A DNA stretch of 64,000 nt from Chlorops oryzae (lineage: Eukaryota; Arthropoda; Insecta; Diptera; Chloropidae). This document shows positions 54,918 to 64,000 of this stretch, piece after piece; position 1 is the stretch's first letter; the number at the start of each line of letters is the position of its first letter. Both the position numbers and the translations under genes were made by a program. The notes beneath the pieces are model-generated. The model made no database searches. It was not told where the DNA came from and was given only the letters and a program-made list of their open reading frames with translations. The stretch lies in NCBI GenBank assembly GCA_020466095.1, contig CM035806.1, positions 110,170,139 through 110,234,138 on the forward strand, read 5' to 3'.

Positions 54918-55125
54918 AACAAGGGTGTTATAGTCATGCGAGCCTGACAATAAAATACCTGACACAGACACACATGTTTAAATAATTGTTGAGTCACGCC
55001 CAAAAAAGAGGACCACTAAGTAAGAATATTCAAGAGGTTTTGAAGGCCATTAGGGGCCCCATATACCGACTTTTGTTAAACTTCTTTATGAAAACCACAC
55101 CATTTCCACGCCCACTTTTCCATTT
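54918..55125 (-). mobile_element. HINE-B 3' fragment (B3)
   Basis: Starts with AACAAGGGTGTTATAGTC and the partly decayed terminal hairpin, then ACCTGACACAGACACACATG. It stops at CACGCCCACTTTTCCATTTT, where a 5' fragment in the opposite direction begins. Confidence 0.8.
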
Positions 55126-55687
55126 TTATACCCGACACACTCTGTGTCGAGGGTATATTGCGTTTGTGTGGTTGTTTGTAACACCCAGAACCAGTAGAGA
55201 TAGGCTATACAAGATAAATATAGAAATGATCAGCGTCACCAGGAGATTCGATTTAGCCATGTCCGTCTGTCTGTCCGTCTGTCTGTCTGTCTGTCCGTCT
55301 GCCTGTCTGTCCGTCTGTCCGTCTGTTTGTATACAGTTTTCTTATCGAAGGAGTTGAGATATCTTGATGAAATTTGATATGCGTACTCACAGGCACATGA
55401 GTAAGAACAAGTTCGAGAATAGACCCGATCGGACCATTTTTAGGGGTACCTCCAGTACTAGGGTCTGTTACGAAAATCACAAAAACTACTCTTAAATCGA
55501 AGTTTTTCAAGATATTTTGATGAAATTTGATAGTTGAACATCATATTTGAAGTCAAGTTATTCAATTTCAAAAAATTGGAAAAGTGGGCGTGGCCGAAGG
55601 GCGTTTTTCGAAAATGGCCTCCTACACCCGAAATTCAAATGGGAATTCAACGAAATTGGGCAGTTATGCTTCCTTTGTAGCCATGCC
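55126..55687 (+). mobile_element. HINE-B 5' fragment (B4)
   Basis: Starts TATACCCGACACACTCTGTG, has a GTCY tract at 55259-55326 and ends in the middle of the family sequence at CTTTGTAGCCATG. It lies head-on against B3. Confidence 0.8.
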
Positions 55688-55860
55688 TGCCCTCATGTTC
55701 TTTCCATAATTTGCCTCATTCTGTAAATACCTGCTTAAAAAATTTTGGCTTTGTCTACTTTTGCTGGCAATTGTTGCAAATCCCGGCCCACTTTCTTCAA
55801 AAGCTTTAATTTTAGATTTTTCCACTTCAGTCTGAGATTTACCAATTCTTATTTAAATTC
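55688..55860 (-). pseudogene. Tc1-type transposase N-terminal (HTH) remnant
   Basis: A frame of about 57 residues reads IGKSQTEVEKSKIKAFEESG then IASKSRQSQNFLSRYLQNEA and NYGKNMRAG. The spacing matches the first helix-turn-helix of Tc1-like transposases. The catalytic domain is absent. It borders the truncated HINE-B4 directly. Confidence 0.55.
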
Positions 55861-56697
55861 TAACTGTAAGAAGTCATAGTGTTGTAGCGAAACTTTGATA
55901 GACATCAACGATGTCTAAGCGAATCTTATGCTGATATGAAAATAACGCCATTGAACCTATTCTGCTGAACCGAAAACTTCTTTGAATTTTTTGTACTTTT
56001 ATACAGAAGTAAGCAGATTAGCCAAGCGGATGGCTATACCGTAATAGTTTTTTTTCCATAGTGGTCTCCCAATACACGTACTATAAGACAATATAATCGG
56101 AAAACAGTCTAAAAGAGACGTACTTAAGAAATCCGAAAATATCAAATCAATTCAGACGAATAGGAGTATATAACCATGAAGGGACGTTATTGCCACACTT
56201 TAAATACAAAATATTCATTACAGCCAAGTGAATGTTTTGTACCATACTGAAACAGCCAGCTCTGATAAACAAGCTTATTTAATGAAGCTCGAAGTTAAAA
56301 TGGGAATGTATATCAAGCATTTTTGTAATAATAGTTTTCAAAATTTCGATTTTTTTGTCATGAAGTGATGCAAAATTTTCAGCTATGAATTTCGCTTCCT
56401 TCTCTCTTGCCTTTAGGGCTGTTCAATCTTTTTTATTGATATTAGTTCCGAGAACATATTGATCGCTCAATCAGCCATTTGAGCGTTTAACTCCTTAATA
56501 TATTAAGAACATTGCAATTTAACGTTCATTGCTATAGCTTATAATGTTATCGTGAAATATTTTATGTTAATAAAACGTTTAATTTGCTTATTCTGAACAG
56601 AGACATTCATTCTTCAGAATCAGCTGTGGTAATAGGATGAAGCAGATTGGATATGAGATCATTGAAAAGGGGTATATGTAAAAGTAAAACAATAGTC
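55861..56697. other. Non-coding; inverted relative of 54717-54895
   Basis: No gene supported. The block at 55955-56120 pairs with 54717-54895 in inverse orientation at roughly 70% identity, including shared GCTAATCTGCTT and TTTTCGGTTCAGCA words. Confidence 0.45.
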
Positions 56698-57541
56698 AAC
56701 AAGTAAGGGTGTTATAGTCAGGCGAGCCTGACAATAGAATACCCGACACGACACACATGTTCAAATATTTTTTAATTACAAGGTGTTTAGGGCCATACGG
56801 GGCCCCATATACCGCCTTTTGTTCAATTTCTTTATGAAAATCACCACTTTGCCACGCCCAGTTTTCCAATTATTTTTAAATTCTAACCGGAGGCTTAAAT
56901 ATACGCTCAAATTCTAAGCTTCATTGAAATATTTCGAAAAAGTCTGATTTTGAGGCAGTTTTGGGATTTTTGTGACAGACCCTAGTACAGGAGGTACCCT
57001 TAATAATGGACCGAACAAGGGAAGATGTTTATGGCTACAAAGGAACAATAAGTGCCAAATTTCGTTCAAGTCCCATTTGAATTTCAGGTGAACGAGACAA
57101 ATTTCGAAAAACGCCCTTCTGTCACGCCCACTTTTACAATTTTGGGAAATCATATTACTTGCCTTTAAGTATATTTGAATAACAAGTTTCATAAAAATAT
57201 CTAGAAAAACTTCGATTTTAGAGCAGCTTTTGAGATTTTCATAACAGACCCTAGTGCTGTAGGTACCCTTAAGAATGGTACGATCGGGTCCATTCTCGAA
57301 CTTGTTCTTACTCATGTCCCTTTGAGTGCGCATACCGAATTTTGTCAAGATAACTCAACTCCTTCGATAAGAAAATTGTATACAGACTGACAGACGGACG
57401 GACATGTCTAAATCGAATCTCCTGGTGACGCTGATCATTTCTATATACATTTTGTATGGTCTATCTCGACTGGTTATGGGTGTTACACACAACCACACAA
57501 ACGCAATATACCCTCGACACAGAGTGTGCCGGGTATAATAA
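56698..57541 (-). mobile_element. HINE-B copy B5, full length
   Basis: 3' end AACAAGTAAGGGTG with the GTCAGGC/GCCTGAC hairpin, 5' end GTGTGCCGGGTATAATA. The GTCY tract is short here (57386-57403). Two GTACCCTTAA blocks as in B1. Confidence 0.85.
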
Positions 57542-59026
57542 TAAACACCAAGCCGCAACAACTCAATATTTCGCAGTTCTTGAACAAATCCCTTTTGAAG
57601 CCTCTAAAAAAACGTTTTTATAAATTTATATCATATAAATGAACTTTATAATAAAATCTGACATTTCAAAAATTTCTTAAGTCAAATTTTTTCCAACATA
57701 CGATTTTGCTGATGATTGCGTGTGGGCTAGTATATTTTACGCAAAATATAAACAAAGGCAGACGCCACGTACCTTTCCAAATGCAAAACTCATTACTGCT
57801 GGCGGTCAACTTGCTGATAATGTGGATGTCGTCGGAGGTGTTGGTTTTTGCGGCGTGCGGGCAGCGCAGTGAGCTGTGAGCGGCCAAAAGTCCCAAAAAT
57901 CGAGGTTTGAAATATTAAATATATATAATGTTTTAATCAATTTCAAAAGATAATCCAATTCGAAACAATAAATTATCTTAATAGTTTTATATATCTCAAC
58001 CTCTTTTAGCATTTAGTTTGACATTAAAGTTTGAAATTGCAAAAATGTTGGTTTTTTTACTCGCAAATATGCATTTTAAATGCTTGTAGGTACTTAAAAT
58101 GCTTTGTACTGCTCAATTGCGGTCCGATCATAATGTTTTATGTGTCAAATTGAAATTCAATCTATGTTTAATCAACAAACACGACCTGTAGCCTTTTTAA
58201 TATATATAAAAAAAATAATATTAATCTGGTCACTTTAATATTTTTGAAGTTCTAAGTACATATGGGAAGTGCCGTGATATGTAAGTAAACAATCAAAATA
58301 AAGAAGAATTTCTTTGAAAAGTTGGATTTTAAAACTTATTGCAAAAAAGAACCTTTGGCAATTCGCTGCAGGAGATAATATATGTAGGTATTGAATCTGA
58401 AAGTATGTAGAATAAAATTAAATAAAAGTTAGCTGCGAACACATGCAACCGCGATAATAGTTAAAGTTTTTGTTTAGTGGCCTCTGAGCTTAAAATTGAA
58501 GATTTGTTTGACGTTGGGTTGCGATATTCCTTTACTTGTATATGTATGTTGTGTCGTCTAGGGAGCACGTCCAAATAGATGAACGCAAGGCATTACTCGA
58601 AACCGTTTAATGTTCAATATAGCTTTTATTTATTTCTTTTAAAGCGAAACATTAAATCCTTATGCTAACTAACTTAACTGAGCTATTCCCTAGATAACGC
58701 GGAGATCCAGACTGCAATGTCCTGGCTCGTGAGTAGGCGCGTTAAAGTTGAGATCTACTGAATACTTCAGTTCACGGTTCTGATCGTAGTCCCCTTTCAG
58801 TGAACGATGCTTGATTTAAATAGAGCGATATTGCTGGTCTAGCAATATCGTTTGTTGCGACATTCATCTGGGTCATCTTTGTTGTTGTTGTTGCATTTAC
58901 AATATCTTTCCCATCAGGCCAGTTTACTCGTTGTTGTTGTAGACTGATGTTGCTCAATACCTCTAGACACAGCTCACTTGTTGTTGTTGCGTGTTCCATT
59001 TATTTTGTTATTGCTGTGCCAGCAGT
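57542..59026. other. Mostly non-coding; possible LTR-like block
   Basis: Apart from the candidate exon at 57781, I see a TTG-repeat-rich block (58860-59000) and a perfect 10-bp hairpin CGATATTGCT/AGCAATATCG (58826-58850). TGTTGTGTCGTCTAGG at 58548 with AATCCTTATG polyadenylation-like context could start a solo LTR, but no second border is clear. Confidence 0.35.
57781..57879 (+). CDS. Candidate first exon with signal peptide
   Basis: The ATG opens a 32-residue frame: MQNSLLLAVNLLIMWMSSEV then LVFAACGQRSEL and a TGA. It has the build of a secretory signal (polar start, Leu-rich core, AAC-like cleavage site). A GTGAGC donor overlaps the stop at about 57876, so it could be a coding exon of a secreted or membrane protein whose other exons lie outside. 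No partner exon was identified; chance is possible. Confidence 0.3.
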   Translation: MQNSLLLAVNLLIMWMSSEVLVFAACGQRSEL

Positions 59027-59099
59027 CAGGCCCGGCTCTAGACGTTTCGTTAACCCGGGCAAAGTTACAAATTGGCGCCCCTTTTATATATATTTTATA

Positions 59100-61005
59100 A
59101 AGTCCGACCGATGGTGGTAAACCGAAGCCGAAGCCGAAGATTTTGCATTACCTTCGGCCGATTACCGAAAGTGAAACCGAAGATTAAAAAATTCGAAGTC
59201 GAGCACTTTTTCCTTTTTTTTTTTAATTTATTAACAAAAATTCAGTCCATTCATTACATATAGGTATGTATGTATAACGCTTAAAACAAAAATAAACAAG
59301 TAAGAAAGCTAAAGTCGGTCAAGCCCGACTTTGAAATACCCAGCGTCCCGACATTATGAGCGCACTATGTTTTGCTTCTCTATTTGTGGGCGTGGCAGTG
59401 GGAGGGCAACATAAATTATTTCCCTACACCTTTCATTCGCCTTGGTGAACCTATGTTGCGAATTTGAAGCTTCTACGCCTTTTACTTCGGAAGTTACGAA
59501 AAATCTTTTTTGTGGGCGTGGCAGTGGGCGGGCCAAAAAAAATTTTTTCCTACACCTTTCATTCGCCTTGGTGAACCTATGTTGCGAATTCGAAGCTTCT
59601 ACGCCTTTTACTTCGGAAGTTACGAAAAATCTTTATTTGTGGGCGTGGCAGTGGGCGGGCCACAAAAAAATTTTTTCCTACACCTTTCATTCGCCTTGGT
59701 GAACCTATGTTGCGAATTTGAAGCTTCTACGCCTTTTACTTCGGAAGTTACGAAAAATCTTTTTTGTGGGCGTGGCAGTGGGCGGGCCAAAAAAAATTTT
59801 TTCCTACACCTTTCATTCGCCTTGGTGAACCTATGTTGCGAATTCGAAGCTTCTACGCCTTTTACTTCGGAAGTTACGAAAAATCTTTATTTGTGGGCGT
59901 GGCAGTGGGCGGGCCACAAAAAAATTTTTCCCTACACCTTTCATTCGCCTTGGTGAACCTATGTTGCGAGTTCGAAGCTTCTACGCCTTTTACTTCGGAA
60001 GTTACGAAAAAACTTCATTTGTGGGCGTGGCAGTGGGCGGGCCACAAAAAATTTTTTCCTGCACCTTTCATTCGCCTTGGTGAACCTATGCTGCGAATTT
60101 GAAGCTTCTACGCCGTTTACTTCGGAAGTTACGATAAGACCTTATTTTTGGGCTTATTTCTGGGCGTGGCTCGAGGAGGGCGGCGTCCATTTTTTTCCAG
60201 GATATGTCCCATTTCGTAGTTTACCAGTACACCAAATATCAATGGAATGTGTTGAGTGGTTCGCAAGTTACAAGCATTTTATTGAAAACACAATAAATTA
60301 ATTTGTGGGCGTGGCAGTGGGCGGATGTCTCCCATTTTTACTTAGGATCATACTCGGATCCCGATATACCTGTGTGCCAAATTTCGACTTGATTGGTCCA
60401 GCCGTTTCGGAGGAGATCCGACCACGGACGGACGGACAGACGGACAGACGGACGGACGGACAGACGGACAGACGGACAGACGGACAGACGGACAGACGGA
60501 CAGACGGACAGACGGACATGTCTAAATCGATTCAGTTTTTGATCCTGATCATTTCTATATATATTTTTCTATATCTCCGGAGCTTAATTCTCCCTGTTAC
60601 AAGATTTGCACAAAACTAATATACCCCGCTTACGCTGGGTATAAAAATCACATTTCATGTTCATACCTAATTTAAAAAAAATATTTGTACTTAGTACTGT
60701 TTTTTCTTCAAACAAATTTTCGATTTTGCTTTTTTTATGAAAATCGATCATAAAACGAGTTATCGATCATCTGTAAAAATTTCATAACTGCCAAATATCC
60801 CGTTACGAGGATAGAGCTAAAACAAAAAACACGTAACCAACAATTTGTCTTTAACTATTTTTTATAAATCAAATTAAAAAAGCTTCTCCTGAAAAATTTA
60901 CCTTTTGTCACTTACGTCTTTTTGGCGGTTTTGACCGAAGCTGAATGCAATTTGCTGCCGATTAATCGGTAAGCAAAAGCCGAGCCGAATATTCAGTCGG
61001 ACTCT
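59100..61005. mobile_element. Candidate MITE split by HINE-A3
   Basis: Both outer ends carry AGTCCGAC in inverted orientation, followed by GCCGAA/TTCGGC-rich sequence (CCGAAGCCGAAG at the left, GCCGAGCCGAATATTC at the right). The halves sit in the hAT 3' region. Similarity is imperfect. Confidence 0.4.
59294..60646 (-). mobile_element. HINE-A copy A3, full length
   Basis: The 3' hairpin (AAAGTCGG/CCGACTTT) is at the left and GCTGGGTATAAAAA at the right. Six tandem units of about 127 bases lie at 59382-60140, and a long GTCY tract at 60426-60517. Virtually identical to A4 in the opposite orientation; only the GTCY tract length differs clearly. Confidence 0.9.
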
Positions 61006-61076
61006 AATACTTTTTTAAATTAAATATTTAATTTTTTTTTTACATACTTAATGTAAAGTAGATATGTACAAAAACA

Positions 61077-63261
61077 CTACAAAAACGGTTTTTTTCTCAC
61101 TTTGAGCTCTGCAAATTTTTTTATGGCATTATTCAAATTGACTTTGTCAGCAATTTCGTGCTCAATTGCCAAAAAGGCCAAACCGCTGAGACGATTTTGA
61201 CTTATATTCGAGCGTAAATAATTTTTAATTAATTTCGATTTTGAGAAACTCCTTTCTCCGCTTGCAACAGTTACGGGCATGGTTAACAAAATTCTTAAAG
61301 CTACAGCAAGGTTTGGGGCAAAATTGAGCTTTTTTATACCCAGCGTAAGCGGGGTATATTAGTTTTGTGCAAATCTTGTAACAGGGAGAATTAAGCTCCG
61401 GAGATATAGAAAAATATATATAGAAATGATCAGGATCAAAAACTGAATCGATTTAGACATGTCCGTCTGTCCGTCTGTCCGTCTGTCCGTCTGTCCGTCT
61501 GTCCGTCCGTCCGTCTGTCCGTCTGTCCGTCCGTCCGTGGTCGGATCTCCTCCGAAACGGCTGGACCAATCAAGTCGAAATTTGGCACACAGGTATATCG
61601 GGATCCGAGTATGATCCTAAGTAAAAATGGGAGACATCCGCCCACTGCCACGCCCACAAATTAATTTATTGTGTTTTCAATAAAATGCTTGTAACTTGCG
61701 AACCACTCAACACATTCCATTGATATTTGGTGTACTGGTAAACTACGAAATGGGACATATCCTGGAAAAAAATGGACGCCGCCCTCCTCGAGCCACGCCC
61801 AGAAATAAGCCCAAAAATAAGGTCTTATCGTAACTTCCGAAGTAAACGGCGTAGAAGCTTCAAATTCGCAGCATAGGTTCACCAAGGCGAATGAAAGGTG
61901 CAGGAAAAAATTTTTTGTGGCCCGCCCACTGCCACGCCCACAAATGAAGTTTTTTCGTAACTTCCGAAGTAAAAGGCGTAGAAGCTTCGAACTCGCAACA
62001 TAGGTTCACCAAGGCGAATGAAAGGTGTAGGGAAAAATTTTTTTGTGGCCCGCCCACTGCCACGCCCACAAATAAAGATTTTTCGTAACTTCCGAAGTAA
62101 AAGGCGTAGAAGCTTCGAATTCGCAACATAGGTTCACCAAGGCGAATGAAAGGTGTAGGAAAAAATTTTTTTTGGCCCGCCCACTGCCACGCCCACAAAA
62201 AAGATTTTTCGTAACTTCCGAAGTAAAAGGCGTAGAAGCTTCAAATTCGCAACATAGGTTCACCAAGGCGAATGAAAGGTGTAGGAAAAAATTTTTTTGT
62301 GGCCCGCCCACTGCCACGCCCACAAATAAAGATTTTTCGTAACTTCCGAAGTAAAAGGCGTAGAAGCTTCGAATTCGCAACATAGGTTCACCAAGGCGAA
62401 TGAAAGGTGTAGGAAAAAATTTTTTTTGGCCCGCCCACTGCCACGCCCACAAAAAAGATTTTTCGTAACTTCCGAAGTAAAAGGCGTAGAAGCTTCAAAT
62501 TCGCAACATAGGTTCACCAAGGCGAATGAAAGGTGTAGGGAAATAATTTATGTTGCCCTCCCACTGCCACGCCCACAAATAGAGAAGCAAAACATAGTGC
62601 GCTCATAATGTCGGGACGCTGGGTATTTCAAAGTCGGGCTTGACCGACTTTAGCTTTCTTACTTGTTTAATAATTTCAAAACATTGATGGGGCTTTCTTG
62701 TTTGCCCAAAAGTGCCGTTACAGCCAAAATTTCCTCTGCTAATTCTATGCCATTTATGTTGAAAGAATCACCGTCAGTTAAAATAAACTCTAAATTCTTA
62801 CAATTTTTTAGAAGCTCATCTTTGGATTTGACGCTTGTATCGTATATATTATATAAGAATTGAAAATACTTGCTATGATTGCTAAGTTGATCAAATATAG
62901 CTTCTAGTGCGTTAAGTGCTGTATCAATTGTAAAATAAAAAAAATCAATTTTATATTTTTCTTTTGGATCTTGCAAGGGTTCATCTTGTGCTTCATACGA
63001 AAAGTTCCTCTTTATTTTTCTAACTCGGTGTCGTGCTATCGTTGATCCAAAATTAGAATCTACATCGATTTCTGTAGCAAGTTCTCTTGCATCAACAATA
63101 AATTCATTGAAGGATGAATCCGATCGAAGATTTTTAAAAAACATTTTGCAGTTTTGTAAAAGATCAAGTGCAGAGGCTAGATCAAAATCCTTTGTTTGCA
63201 TCAACTTGCTTATTGGATTAATGGTGTTAAGTATTTTATACCAAATTACTAGTGAGCACAA
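61077..63261 (-). pseudogene. hAT transposase, C-terminal half, interrupted by HINE-A4
   Basis: Reading from 63261: LVIWYKILNTINPISKLMQ, ELATEIDVDSNF and a charged linker, then LAVTALLGKQESPINVLKL at 62663. HINE-A4 follows. The frame resumes at 61330 with LNFAPNLAVALRILLT and the dimerisation motif MPVTVASGERSFSKSKL, ending at 61077. The two halves join in frame if the repeat is removed. Upstream of 63261 a TAG blocks the frame. Without an N-terminus it is inactive. Confidence 0.85.
61331..62668 (+). mobile_element. HINE-A copy A4, full length, in hAT coding sequence
   Basis: Starts TTTTTATACCCAGCG and ends in the hairpin plus CTTACTTGTTT. It lies inside the hAT transposase frame. Host sequence without it reads GAGCTTTAATAA, so it entered a T-run with no target duplication. 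GTCY tract at 61461-61539. Confidence 0.92.
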
Positions 63262-63282
63262 AAACTTAAATTTAGGTGACTA

Positions 63283-64000
63283 AAAATGATAAACATATAT
63301 TTAACGTTATTAGAAAACCAAATTTCTTCCAAATCGGTTGGAAAACAAAGAAGTTATAAGAGGTTTTCCAAATTTACTCATAGCCGTCCCAGTACTTAAA
63401 TCAACCGGTCCACTTCAACGTCACTGAAAGCAATTAGTGATGTAACGAATATTCGCATTCGCATTCGCGAATATTCGCATATTTTTTCACATTCGCATTC
63501 GCAAAATGTTGCGAATATTTTGCGAATATATAATTAGCAGAAAATTGACCAAAAATGTAAACTTTAATCGATTTTTTAAATTTAAATTTAAAAGCCAATA
63601 TTTTAGCATTTAAAGAATTTTTTATGTGCTACCGTTACACAGATATTACACTTAAAATCTGCTCTCTCACACACACTTGCATTTTCAATTTTGCCGATCC
63701 CTGAATTAAACGCATTTGGAATGCCTTTAAGTTCCTTCACATAAATTTTCATACAAGAACGACCGTCTGAGGGCTGCTAAACGAAAAACGACAATAACAT
63801 TGCGTATTGCGCAGGGGCGTTATGCTTGCACGAAATCGTCGGATTAGTTTTGTTGTTGTCATGTGACTGTTTTTTTTTAACACTTTGAAATTTAACATCG
63901 AAATGTGTAATTTCTTTTACTTATGAAAGAATTATTTTTTTCCAAAGTTGGTGCGCTATATAAATAAATGAATTGATTTGGTGATGTGTGCTAAATTTGA
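63283..64000. other. Repeat ends; CGAATATTCGC palindromic block
   Basis: 63333-63440 resembles 48110-48220 (same unassigned repeat family). At 63437 TGATGTAACGAATATTCGCA begins a block of nested CGAATATTCGC and GCATTCGC words up to 63530, the look of a hAT-type terminal repeat that runs off the window. No coding seen. Confidence 0.45.

Larger units (their letters stand above)
59027..63282 (-). mobile_element. hAT transposon (ZMYM-type transposase), broken by two HINE-A copies
   Basis: The 3' terminus on the plus strand is CAGGCCCGGCTCTAGACG, with TTGGCGCCCC just inside, typical of hAT elements of this group. Transposase pieces lie at 62669-63261 and 61077-61330. HINE-A4 sits between them and a MITE plus HINE-A3 in the 3' part. 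The 5' end, with the zinc finger and the N-terminal half, is missing beyond 63282. Confidence 0.72.

Noticed and set aside
59510..60102. Open frames of 86-148 residues in HINE-A copies
   Set aside because: They arise from the 127-base tandem unit lacking stops in several frames, recur in every copy in both orientations and show no domain.
60426..60517. Regular repeats that could be mistaken for a CRISPR array or satellite
   Set aside because: Simple (GTCC/GTCT)n microsatellite, a known part of Helentron-type elements; no spacers.

Overview
The window is eukaryotic and comes from a higher fly (Diptera, Schizophora; a tephritid or drosophilid-like genome is my best guess). The main reason is one host gene, an SLC6 dopamine transporter very close to Drosophila DAT/fumin, split by short fly-type introns with GT..AG borders. 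The rest is AT-rich and is almost entirely transposable elements stacked inside one another. I saw no bacterial genes, operons, rRNA or CRISPR.

Layout. 0.4-16.6 kb: a decayed Ty3/gypsy element (here gypsy-1). Its gag is split by a BEL/Pao element (1639-10734, 5-bp target duplication GGCCA), which is itself split by a Transib (RAG1-like) DNA transposon (3262-6408). A non-LTR fragment sits at about 11985-13690. 16.6-20.2 kb: a Helentron-type non-autonomous repeat (family HINE-A), a terminal-inverted-repeat element carrying two tRNA-like heads, a protein tyrosine phosphatase gene of polydnavirus-like type, and a second Helentron-type family (HINE-B). 21.4-25.6 kb: HINE-A, an unusual inverted-repeat element with six copies of a 13-mer, an LTR and gypsy debris. 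25.6-35.9 kb: gypsy-2 on the minus strand, broken by a DD37E mariner fragment, a complete jockey-type LINE (27607-32579, 11-bp target duplication, both ORFs open) and a pogo-like MITE. 37.7-42.8 kb: a complete young gypsy element (gypsy-4) with near-identical LTRs and open gag and pol.

45.9-54.1 kb: the last six coding exons of DAT on the plus strand (469 residues, from extracellular loop 2 to the C-terminus). Intron 4 of this set has grown from about 65 bp to 6.4 kb through one HINE-B insertion, which then received a LINE fragment and a pogo-like MITE; the MITE in turn holds a complete copia-type element. The exons for TM1-TM3 are not in the 45 kb upstream.

54.1-64.0 kb: the DAT 3' region, inverted HINE-B pieces, a Tc1 transposase remnant, a possible signal-peptide exon at 57781, and a hAT element broken by two nearly identical HINE-A copies in inverted orientation. 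Removing one of these HINE-A copies restores the hAT reading frame without any target duplication, as expected of a Helitron/Helentron.

The genes do not work together as a pathway. DAT is the only clear host gene. The elements that look recently mobile are the jockey LINE, the copia, gypsy-4 and HINE-A copies A3/A4. The least ordinary locus is the phosphatase gene at 18.3-19.1 kb with its tRNA-bearing TIR neighbour.
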